Assembly: GCF_000716535.1 (NCBI RefSeq)
Contig: NZ_JNWV01000034.1
Coordinates: forward strand, 1 to 64,000
From: Streptomyces flaveolus
GTDB lineage: Bacteria > Actinomycetota > Actinomycetes > Streptomycetales > Streptomycetaceae
Direction: 5' to 3'
DNA: 64,000 bases
Within the stretch, counting starts at the first letter, position 1; the number at the start of each line of letters is the position of its first letter. Below are positions 1-6,297 of this stretch, piece by piece. The notes under the pieces were generated by a model. The model searched no databases and was not told the DNA's origin. It saw only the letters and a program-made list of their open reading frames with translations. The position numbers and the translations under genes were made by a program.

Positions 1-175
1 GCTCCGGGGGGCCCGGGTGGGGCGGGGGCGGGCTCGGGTTGGGGCCCGGTGGGGGTGGCGTGGGCTGCGGTACCGGTTCCGGGGTCGGGACCGGGCTCGG
101 GTAAGGATCCGGCGGGGTCGGGCCCGGACCCGGTGTCGGGCCCGGCGGTACCGGATCGGGGTGCGGGTTCGTCAT
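1..175 (-). CDS. Proline-rich protein, N-terminus only (runs off the window)
   Basis: The minus strand reads from an ATG at 175 to the window edge without a stop. The 58 visible residues are almost entirely Pro, Gly, Thr and Asp, beginning MTNPHPDPVPPGP. A GGAGGA ribosome site stands seven bases before the ATG, so the start looks genuine. Such disordered proline-rich N-termini commonly precede a membrane or secreted domain in Streptomyces, but that part lies outside the window. The function cannot be told. Confidence 0.6.
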   Translation of the reverse strand, partial: MTNPHPDPVPPGPTPGPGPTPPDPYPSPVPTPEPVPQPTPPPPGPNPSPPPPHPGPPE

Positions 176-320
176 GGTGTCCTCCGGGCAGTCACGGGAC
201 GTCGCCTCTGGACTACTCCCCCGCCTACCCGACGGCCGCCCGGCCACTCACCCGACGGCAGCACCGAACGGGTCCAGGTGGGTGGCCGACGGCATGGTGA
301 GCGGCCGCTGACGAGACGCG

Positions 321-411
321 GCCCGGGTGGCACCCGCGCACTCAGAACCGGCACCGATGGGCGACCACTCACTCGAACCGCCCGGAGTGGATCGCCGCTC
401 GCTCAGAAACG
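321..411. repeat. Three imperfect ~30-bp tandem units at the 3' end of the GNAT gene
   Basis: On the minus strand three units follow each other at 411-381, 380-351 and 350-321. Each opens with CGTTTCTGAG, CGGTTCGAGTGAG or CGGTTCTGAG and ends near CCGGG or GGTGC. The first unit holds the stop codon of the acetyltransferase gene, so the others look like decayed downstream copies of its last codons. The rest of 176-402 shows no convincing gene. Confidence 0.35.
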
Positions 412-753
412 GTCGGGGTGGGCGCGCAGCCAGTCCATCGCGGCCGACACCAGTCGGGGGTCGGCCGGCGGGGCCTCCTCGGGGTGGCGTTCGGCCCACT
501 TCACGACGTACGAGCACAGCGGGGCCACCGGAACGCCCTCGCGCTCGGCGAGGGCGTACAGCTCGCGGGCGAGCGATCCGGCGATGCCCTTGCCCTCGTG
601 GGCGGGCTCGACGATGGTGTGGACGGGGACCAGGGCGCGCTCGGGTGCTTCCAGGACGAAGTACTCGATGTGACCGACGACTTCACCGTGGCCGACGGCT
701 TCCAGTCGGCCCGCCGCCCGGTCGTCGCGGATCTCGGTCTCGCTCATGGGCAC
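403..753 (-). CDS. GNAT-family N-acetyltransferase (small, YjdJ-like)
   Basis: A 116-residue protein matching the short single-domain GNAT proteins that acetylate an amine from acetyl-CoA. The core reads HIEYFVLE, then VPVHTIVEPAHEGKGIAGSLARE, which holds the acetyl-CoA binding motif (Q/R-x-x-G-x-G/A, here EGKGIAG), and ends CSYVVKWAERHPE, typical of the subfamily. The GTG at 753 is preferred because GGAG lies five bases before it; an ATG two codons later is the alternative. It is transcribed in the same direction as panD, 24 bases downstream, and may be cotranscribed. The substrate is unknown. Confidence 0.85.
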   Translation of the reverse strand: MPMSETEIRDDRAAGRLEAVGHGEVVGHIEYFVLEAPERALVPVHTIVEPAHEGKGIAGSLARELYALAEREGVPVAPLCSYVVKWAERHPEEAPPADPRLVSAAMDWLRAHPDRF

Positions 754-777
754 GCACGCTCCTGGTCCTCGTCCTGG

Positions 778-1197
778 TCAGGCTCCTACGGCCTGCGGGC
801 TGCGCTGCTGGTCCGAGCCGGGCACCGGTTCGGACGGGTCGGCGCCCAGGGACACGATCCGGTTGCCGGCGTCGACGTGCACGACCCGGGGCCGCAGCGC
901 GCGTGCCTCCGCGTCGGTGACCTGAGCGTAACTGATGATGATCACAAGATCGCCGGGGTGGACGAGGTGGGCCGCGGCCCCGTTGATCCCGACGACCCCG
1001 GACCCGCGCTCGCCCTCGATGACGTACGTCTCCAGCCGGGCGCCGTTGGTGACGTCCACGATGTGCACCAGTTCCCCGGGCAACAGGTCGGCGGCGTCGA
1101 GGAGGTCGGCGTCGATGGTCACCGATCCCACGTAGTGCAGGTCGGCCTGGGTGACGGTGGCACGGTGGATCTTCGACTTGAACACTGTACGAAACAT
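778..1197 (-). CDS. panD: Aspartate 1-decarboxylase PanD
   Basis: Makes beta-alanine from L-aspartate for pantothenate and CoA synthesis, in the cytoplasm. The 139 residues match the family length. The N-terminus [16 protein letters not shown] and the self-cleavage site Tyr22-Val-Gly24-Ser25 are intact; cleavage at Gly24-Ser25 generates the pyruvoyl group from Ser25. Other landmarks are [16 protein letters not shown] and NGAAAHLV...[14 protein letters not shown] precedes the ATG. A short stem (CCTGC-TTTT-GCAGG, 1227-1240) lies about 30 bases upstream. No other pantothenate gene is nearby, so the gene is probably transcribed alone or with the acetyltransferase after it. Confidence 0.97.
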   Translation of the reverse strand: MFRTVFKSKIHRATVTQADLHYVGSVTIDADLLDAADLLPGELVHIVDVTNGARLETYVIEGERGSGVVGINGAAAHLVHPGDLVIIISYAQVTDAEARALRPRVVHVDAGNRIVSLGADPSEPVPGSDQQRSPQAVGA

Positions 1198-1460
1198 GAG
1201 GGAACTCCCGGTTCGTCTGCTCCCTGCCTGCTTTTGCAGGTCAAGGGCGATGCCCGGAGGCTACAACGTTTCGTATGCGCGGACATCTGCCGCCGGGTGT
1301 TCGAGGACTCACATTGACCCTTTGCCGACTTCTATGACGGCGCGCCAGTCGTCCCCGTGCGTGGTCACTCGGCCCGTCGGGGGCAAGGCTCCGAGTCCGC
1401 CTGACCAGTGAACGCACAGGTGCCCTGCCAATTCGAGAAGCATCTCGCTCACAGCACCGG

Positions 1461-1832
1461 CTAATCCAGGCGGGACACCTGATAGTGGCCGATGGACCAG
1501 TCGTCCCCTGTGCGGACGACGAGGACGGAGAGTTTCACGTCCAGCGGGGGCCGGTCCGTGAACGAGAACTCGACGGCGAGGTAGCCGAGGACGAGGTCGT
1601 CGGCGTGCCGCCTGGTCTCGAGGATCCGGTATGCCGCCTTCATGCCGAGGGGCTGGGAGTCGTAGTAGTCGGCGACGCCCTGGCGTCCGACGCTGTAGGG
1701 GTGCAGCCCCTGGAAGACGGCGTCCTCGGTGAAGAGGGCGGCGACGCGGTCGGGCTGGTGCGCGTCGACCGCGGCCTTCCACTGGTCGAGCACTCCGCTC
1801 AGGATCTCCGCGTCGTCGGTCGTGGCGGTCAT
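1461..1832 (-). CDS. SnoaL-like / SgcJ-EcaC family NTF2-fold protein
   Basis: A 123-residue NTF2-like protein: ILSGVLDQWKAAVDAHQPDRVAALFTEDAVFQG followed by a second half ending DDWSIGHYQVSRLD, typical of the SnoaL / DUF4440 group of small isomerases, cyclases and hypothetical stress proteins. The start at 1832 is chosen because AAGGAG stands five bases before it. It lies 32 bases after the SDR gene on the same strand, so the two are probably one transcript controlled with the upstream LysR gene. Members of this fold often act on small carbonyl compounds, which would suit an SDR partner, but the reaction is not known. Confidence 0.75.
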   Translation of the reverse strand: MTATTDDAEILSGVLDQWKAAVDAHQPDRVAALFTEDAVFQGLHPYSVGRQGVADYYDSQPLGMKAAYRILETRRHADDLVLGYLAVEFSFTDRPPLDVKLSVLVVRTGDDWSIGHYQVSRLD

Positions 1833-1864
1833 GTCCACTCCTTGGTCCAAGACTCGGTGTACGG

Positions 1865-2578
1865 TCAGTGTCCGGCGCTCATGCCGCCGTCGACGTGCAG
1901 AATCTCGCCGGTGACGAACGGTGCCGACTCCAGGTAGAGCACTCCGTCGACGATGTCGCTCACTTCACCCATCCGGCCGACCGGGTGCAGGGCGGCGAGG
2001 AACTCGTGGGTCTCCTCGGGGTGCATGGGGGTCTTGATGGTGCCGGGCGACACGGCGTTGACGCGGATGCCTCGGGTGGCGTACTCGATCGCCAGGGACT
2101 TGGTGGCGGACTGCAGGCCGCCCTTGGTCAGCGAGGCGAGGACGGAGGGGACCCGGGCGTCCGGGCTGTCCACCAGGCTGGTGGTGACGCTGACGATGTG
2201 CCCGCCGCCCTGGGCGAGCAGGTGCGGGATGGCCTGCTGGGTGAGGTGGAAGAAACCGGCGACGTTGATGCCGGTCACGTTGGCGTAGTCCTCAGCCGTG
2301 TAGTCGGTGAAGGACTTCGCGACGAAGATGCCCGCGTTGTTGACCACGGTGTCGATACGGCCGAATCGCTCGAGTGCCGCAGTGACGACCCGCTCGGCGG
2401 TCGCCGGGTCCGCGATGTCGCCCTGAACGGTCAGAACGTCGGCATCGTCGACGGGGGCGATGGTGCGCGAGGTGGCCACGACGCCGTAGCCGAGCTTGCG
2501 GTAGCCCTGGACGAGGGCGGCGCCGATGCCCTGCGATGCGCCGGTGATGATCGCGACCTTCTGGTGCTGCGTGCTCAT
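1865..2578 (-). CDS. SDR-family oxidoreductase lacking the catalytic tyrosine
   Basis: A 237-residue short-chain dehydrogenase fold. It keeps the cofactor motif TGASQGIG (NAD(P) Rossmann loop), NNAG, and the C-terminal VNAVSPGTIKTP and GEILHVDGG. In place of YxxxK it reads VLASLTKGGL, so alanine stands where the catalytic Tyr should be while the Lys remains. The start is the ATG at 2578 with AGGAGAAGG just upstream; an in-frame extension to 2788 has no such site. It sits between the LysR gene and the SnoaL-like gene on the same strand. Given the missing Tyr it may be catalytically unusual or non-enzymatic. Confidence 0.88.
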   Translation of the reverse strand: MSTQHQKVAIITGASQGIGAALVQGYRKLGYGVVATSRTIAPVDDADVLTVQGDIADPATAERVVTAALERFGRIDTVVNNAGIFVAKSFTDYTAEDYANVTGINVAGFFHLTQQAIPHLLAQGGGHIVSVTTSLVDSPDARVPSVLASLTKGGLQSATKSLAIEYATRGIRVNAVSPGTIKTPMHPEETHEFLAALHPVGRMGEVSDIVDGVLYLESAPFVTGEILHVDGGMSAGH

Positions 2579-2679
2579 GATGACCTTCTCCTGAGGGGAT
2601 GACCGGTCACTAGCCAACCGGTCGACTATTTGACCGTAGGCCGGGCGGTTCGGCAGTGGAAGGACCGGTTTCCTACCGC

Positions 2680-2700
2680 CTGGGAGGCACAGCCTCCCAG
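2680..2700. promoter_or_regulatory. 21-bp dyad, copy 1 (downstream of LysR, upstream of SDR)
   Basis: Perfect inverted repeat CTGGGAGGC-ACA-GCCTCCCAG. It shares the pattern CTGRGAG-N7-CTCYCAG with two other 21-bp sites at 3656 and 3826. It lies seven bases past the LysR stop and about 100 bases before the SDR start, so it could be an operator for the SDR transcript, a terminator for LysR, or both. Confidence 0.6.
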
Positions 2701-2706
2701 CGCACG

Positions 2707-3645
2707 TCAGCCCGGGATCGCGTACGGATCGTCGGCGGGCAGCCAGGCGTCCGGGGCATGGATCCCGAGGTCGCCGACGCCGTCGCACAGGGCGTCGACG
2801 GCGGCGAGGACTCCCGGACGGTCCTCGCTCTCGCGCCAGACCAGGGACCAGGTCCAGTAGACCTTCGGCGCGACGATCTCGCGGCGGACCAGGTCGGCCG
2901 GGAGCGGAGCGGTCTGCCCCTTGGGCGAGTTCAGGACGGGGCGGGTGCAGCGGCGGACGTGGTCGAAGAAGGCGGGGCCGGTGATGGCACCATCGGAGAT
3001 CCGTACCGCACGGGCCCCGGTGACCTGCGTCAGTTCCTCGGCGTACACATTCCAGGACGCCCAGGAGGTGATGTCGTCGTCGATCAGTACATCGGTGTCC
3101 CGGGCCGCCACATCCGGTGGGTCGCTGGTGTCGCCGCCCTTCGCGACGGCGTAGAGGCGGTCGGCGCCGATCAGTCGCGCCCGCAACCCGAGCCGCTCGA
3201 GGTCCTCGGCGCGCACCCAGCAGACGGCGAGGTCGAGGCTGCCGTCGGCAACCCGTGCGGCCTGGGTGTGCGAGGGGGCGACCCAGGCGTCCAGGTGCAC
3301 CTGGGCCACTGCGGCTGTCCGCGAAGTCAGGTCCGGCGGCAGCCAGTTGACGTAACCGAGCCGCACCGACTCCGAGCCCGACAGTCGGCCGGCCTCGCGC
3401 TTGAGGTCGTCGGCCCGCTCCAGCAGGGCACGGGTGTGCGGGAGCAGCGCGGCGCCGGCCGGGGTGAGGGAGACCGAGCGGCGGTTACGGTCGAACAGCC
3501 GGACGCCCAGGTCCCGTTCGAGCGCCTTGATCTGCTGGGAGAGCGAGGGGCCCGCGATGAGCAACCGCTCGGCGGCCCGGCCGAAGTTCAGTTCCTCGGC
3601 GACGGCGACGAAATACCGCAGCTGGCGCAGTTCCACGCGCGCCAT
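2707..3645 (-). CDS. LysR-family transcriptional regulator
   Basis: A 312-residue LysR regulator: winged helix-turn-helix in residues 1-65 (LRQLRYFVAVAEELNFGRAAERLLIAGPSLSQQIKALERDLG...LFDR), then a type 2 periplasmic-binding-fold effector domain. It is transcribed in the same direction as the SDR and SnoaL-like genes that follow it and is the obvious candidate regulator for them. A 21-bp dyad ends ten bases before its ATG and covers the position of the ribosome site, which suggests autoregulation. The effector is unknown. Confidence 0.93.
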   Translation of the reverse strand: MARVELRQLRYFVAVAEELNFGRAAERLLIAGPSLSQQIKALERDLGVRLFDRNRRSVSLTPAGAALLPHTRALLERADDLKREAGRLSGSESVRLGYVNWLPPDLTSRTAAVAQVHLDAWVAPSHTQAARVADGSLDLAVCWVRAEDLERLGLRARLIGADRLYAVAKGGDTSDPPDVAARDTDVLIDDDITSWASWNVYAEELTQVTGARAVRISDGAITGPAFFDHVRRCTRPVLNSPKGQTAPLPADLVRREIVAPKVYWTWSLVWRESEDRPGVLAAVDALCDGVGDLGIHAPDAWLPADDPYAIPG

Positions 3646-3655
3646 GCTACGCGCG

Positions 3656-3676
3656 CTGAGAGGCCGCGCCTCTCAG
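3656..3676. promoter_or_regulatory. 21-bp dyad, copy 2 (immediately upstream of LysR)
   Basis: Perfect inverted repeat CTGAGAGGC-CGC-GCCTCTCAG, sharing the pattern CTGRGAG-N7-CTCYCAG with copies 1 and 3. It occupies positions -11 to -31 relative to the LysR ATG, where promoter or ribosome site would lie. The only SD-like bases (GAGAGG) are inside the dyad, so protein binding or a hairpin here could shut off LysR expression. Confidence 0.65.
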
Positions 3677-3825
3677 CAGCGAGGCGGCCGGCGGTGCCGG
3701 CCTCGGTCGCACGAACGCCTCACCGACGTGCAGGCCGTCAGAAGGCGGACCTGTCACTCCGTGTCGATGCGTGCGGCTGGCCCTGCGAACGCTCGATCGC
3801 ACCTGACACCCGTCGAAGTGGCGGA

Positions 3826-3846
3826 CTGGGAGTTCTTGCCTCCCAG
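3826..3846. promoter_or_regulatory. 21-bp dyad, copy 3 (between LysR and GlxA-type regulator)
   Basis: CTGGGAG-TTCTTGC-CTCCCAG, the same outer arms and the same seven-base spacer as the other two sites. It lies 180 bases upstream of the divergent LysR and GlxA-type genes (3645 and 4027). The rest of the 380-base interval 3646-4026 holds no gene that can be supported. Confidence 0.6.
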
Positions 3847-4026
3847 CAGGGAGTAAACAGGTCGTTGTCCCGGTACGGCTCGAAGGCGCACGATGGGCCC
3901 AGTCAGATCCGACGGTCGGCGGCCAGACCCCTGCCACGACCGGCTCGCCGACCGCTTCGGAGCATTCGCCGGCCAGCGCTCGACGGAGTACCGGCGTCTG
4001 CGCCGCGCACGGCCCGGAGGCATCCG

Positions 4027-5046
4027 ATGAACCACAAACGCCCTGGACGGGGCCCGACCACCGTGACGGTATTCGTCTTCCCCGGGGTGCGGCTGCTCGA
4101 CGTGACCGGTCCCATCGAGGTGTTCACCGCGGCCAACGAGTTCGGCGGTCAGTATCAGGTGCGGATCGCGTCCGAGGACGGTACGGGCGTGATCACCTCC
4201 GCCGGGACCCGCCTCGGCGTCGATGTGCGGGTCGATGATGTGCGGGAGCCGTACGACGTCCTGCTGATCCCGGGGGGTCCGGAATGGGAAACGCTGATCA
4301 AGGACGACGCGCTGTTGGATGCCGTCGGGCGGCTGCATGAGAATGCCCGCTGTACTGCGTCGGTGTGCACGGGAGCGTTCCTGCTGGCGGCGGCCGGACT
4401 CCTGGACGGGTCTCGCGCCACGACGCACTGGCGGCACGCACAGCAACTGGCCCTGCGTTTCCCGTCCGTACGGGTCGAACCCGACGCCATCTTCGTGCGG
4501 GACGGGCGGATGATGACCTCGGCAGGTGTCAGCGCCGGCATCGACCTGTCCTTGGCCCTCGTCGAAGAACACTTCGGTGCTGCGGTGGCCCGAGCAGTCG
4601 CCAAGGACATGGTCGTCTTCATGCAACGACCGGGGGGCCAGTCCCAGTTCAGCGCCCGCTCCCAGGTCCCGCACTCCCGCCACGAGACGCTCCGCCGCGT
4701 GCTGGACCAGGTCGCTGAGAAACCCGGGGCCAATCACACCGTGTCGGCCATGGCACGCAGAGCCGGCGTCAGCGCCCGTCACGTGACCCGGCTCTTTTCC
4801 GAAGAGGCGGGAACCACTCCGGCCCGGTACGTGGAGCAGGTCCGGTTGGAAGCCGCCCGGGTGCTGCTGGAGACGGGTGACGACGCCATGGCGGTGGTGG
4901 CGCGCCGTACGGGGTTCGGCTCACCCGAGTCGATGCGCAGGGCATTCGTGCGGCATCTGGGCGTGACGCCTGGCGCTTACCGGGCCGGCTTTCGCACGAC
5001 CCGCCTGAGCACGAAGGACTCCGGATCCGAAGCAGTCTCGCCGTAG
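4027..5046 (+). CDS. GlxA-family regulator (DJ-1/PfpI domain plus AraC HTH)
   Basis: A 339-residue protein in two parts. Residues 10-190 form a DJ-1/PfpI-like domain (VTVFVFPGVRLLDVTGPIEVF, and the nucleophile-elbow region SVCTGAFLLAAAGLLDG with its Cys). Residues 215-325 carry two AraC-type helix-turn-helix motifs (TVSAMARRAGVSARHVTRLF and VARRTGFGSPESMRRAF). Such proteins usually activate nearby catabolic or stress genes. The ATG at 4027 follows a weak site; the open frame extends much further upstream, but over the LysR gene, so that extension is not used. It is divergent from LysR and may share the 21-bp operators. Confidence 0.9.
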   Translation: MNHKRPGRGPTTVTVFVFPGVRLLDVTGPIEVFTAANEFGGQYQVRIASEDGTGVITSAGTRLGVDVRVDDVREPYDVLLIPGGPEWETLIKDDALLDAVGRLHENARCTASVCTGAFLLAAAGLLDGSRATTHWRHAQQLALRFPSVRVEPDAIFVRDGRMMTSAGVSAGIDLSLALVEEHFGAAVARAVAKDMVVFMQRPGGQSQFSARSQVPHSRHETLRRVLDQVAEKPGANHTVSAMARRAGVSARHVTRLFSEEAGTTPARYVEQVRLEAARVLLETGDDAMAVVARRTGFGSPESMRRAFVRHLGVTPGAYRAGFRTTRLSTKDSGSEAVSP

Positions 5047-5497
5047 TCGAGGTGCAACGGCAGCGCCGGTGGGCCGGCGCTCACCTGGAGGCGCCTCGGT
5101 GGACACGGGGGCCGCCCCTGGACGACCGTGCTGCGTGCCATGCCCCCGCTCGGGATGTGGCACGGCAGACCGTAGTGGCCCGCTGACGTGCCCGGATGCC
5201 CGCGCCCCAGGTACTCGTGGCAGAGGCCTCGGCACTCGGGTGATCCTGCTGCTGAACCCGGCGCGCGAACGGCCCGGGTCTCACCTGCCTCACCACCTCC
5301 ACCAGCCGGCCGGCCGGACTCCTCCACGGCGTCTCGGGGCGGGCGCCGACGACATACTGCTGCCGGCAAACGCCGCCGGAGTCACCGAGACATCCCGGTC
5401 GACCTCGCCCGTTGCAGACCACGGGCTGGACTCGCCGCAGCAGCCGCGCCCAGGCGCCGTCCGCCGACCACGGCCGGTGGCGTGGAGAACGAGCGGA
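5047..5497. other. 450 bases without a supportable gene
   Basis: Open frames exist on both strands but none has a ribosome site, a recognisable domain or a start that fits. The stretch separates the GlxA-type gene from the convergent MarR gene. It may be the remains of a lost gene, but no fragment is recognised. Confidence 0.4.
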
Positions 5498-5914
5498 TCA
5501 AGTGACGTCACACGATCGGCCGGACAGCTCCTGGGTGTCCAGTCCCGGACCGAGGTGCCGGCGCATCAGCGCCTGCGCGGTCGTCTCGGCGGCGGCGAAT
5601 TCGGAGCGTCCTGCGTCGGTCAGGGTGGCCTCGACCGTCCTGCGGTCTCCGGCACGACGATGGCGATCAATCAGTCCGGCCGCCTGCAGACCCCTGAGGA
5701 GGTAGGACATCCGGTCCCCGGATTCCTGGAGGAACGCCGCCAGCTGCGCAACGGGCACGGATCCGCTCGGGGCCTCGGCGAGCGCGCCGAGAATGAGGTG
5801 GTCATGGAGCGACAGACCGTGCCGCACCCGCAACTCGGCGTGCACGAGACCCAAGGTCCGCAGGATTCCTGGAAACTGCCGCCGCGTGGTGTCCGGCGCA
5901 TCGTAGTCGATCAT
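5498..5914 (-). CDS. MarR-family transcriptional regulator
   Basis: A 138-residue winged-helix protein: LRVRHGLSLHDHLILGALAEAPSGSVPVAQLAAFLQESGDRMSYLLRGLQAAGLIDRHRRAGDRRTVEATLTDAGR is the classic MarR core with its D-x-R wing. The ATG at 5914 has GGAAGG six bases upstream. It is divergent from the 2-oxoglutarate dehydrogenase E1 gene across 383 bases and is the natural candidate to regulate the E1-dxs pair. Confidence 0.88.
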   Translation of the reverse strand: MIDYDAPDTTRRQFPGILRTLGLVHAELRVRHGLSLHDHLILGALAEAPSGSVPVAQLAAFLQESGDRMSYLLRGLQAAGLIDRHRRAGDRRTVEATLTDAGRSEFAAAETTAQALMRRHLGPGLDTQELSGRSCDVT

Positions 5915-6297
5915 GTTCCTTCCCAGGGGGTCGGTTCTCCGGCCGCAAGCCCGCGGCCGCAGCAGCACAACCAGATTCCCTACCGACGCCGATCCCGGGC
6001 TGGACGGACACGAAGCCCTCGGATCAGGAAACGGCGTCACCCGCCCGCACTCCGACTGTGCGACGACGGCAGGCAGCAGGCCGCCACCCGGCCGATGTCC
6101 TGATGTGACGCCGTCGTGGCGCGCCCGGCCATCCGTCTCCGCACTCCCGGCGTCATAGCGTCGTCAGTGCGACGCGGTCGAACGGGTCGGCCTCCGCAAC
6201 GGTTGCGAAGTCCTCCAACACCTGACACGCAGCCGGACGACCGCCATGGCCGCGTCCGCCATCCGAAGACTTCGCACAGGAAAGAAGGCGTCGCGCC
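5915..6297. promoter_or_regulatory. Divergent promoter region between MarR and the E1-dxs pair
   Basis: No gene is seen in these 383 bases. A dyad GCGTCG-TCAGTG-CGACGC lies at 6158-6175, about 125 bases before the E1 start, and is a possible MarR operator. CAGGAAAGAAGG precedes the E1 ATG and supplies its ribosome site. No clear -10/-35 pair can be assigned by eye. Confidence 0.35.

Noticed and set aside
3656..3676. TPP riboswitch (CTGAGA)
   Set aside because: The hexamer is part of a perfect dyad; no matching second TPP-switch segment follows and no thiamine gene is near.
2656..4026. In-frame upstream extension of the GlxA-type protein
   Set aside because: It runs antisense through the LysR gene and has no recognisable domain; the DJ-1 domain begins just after the ATG at 4027.
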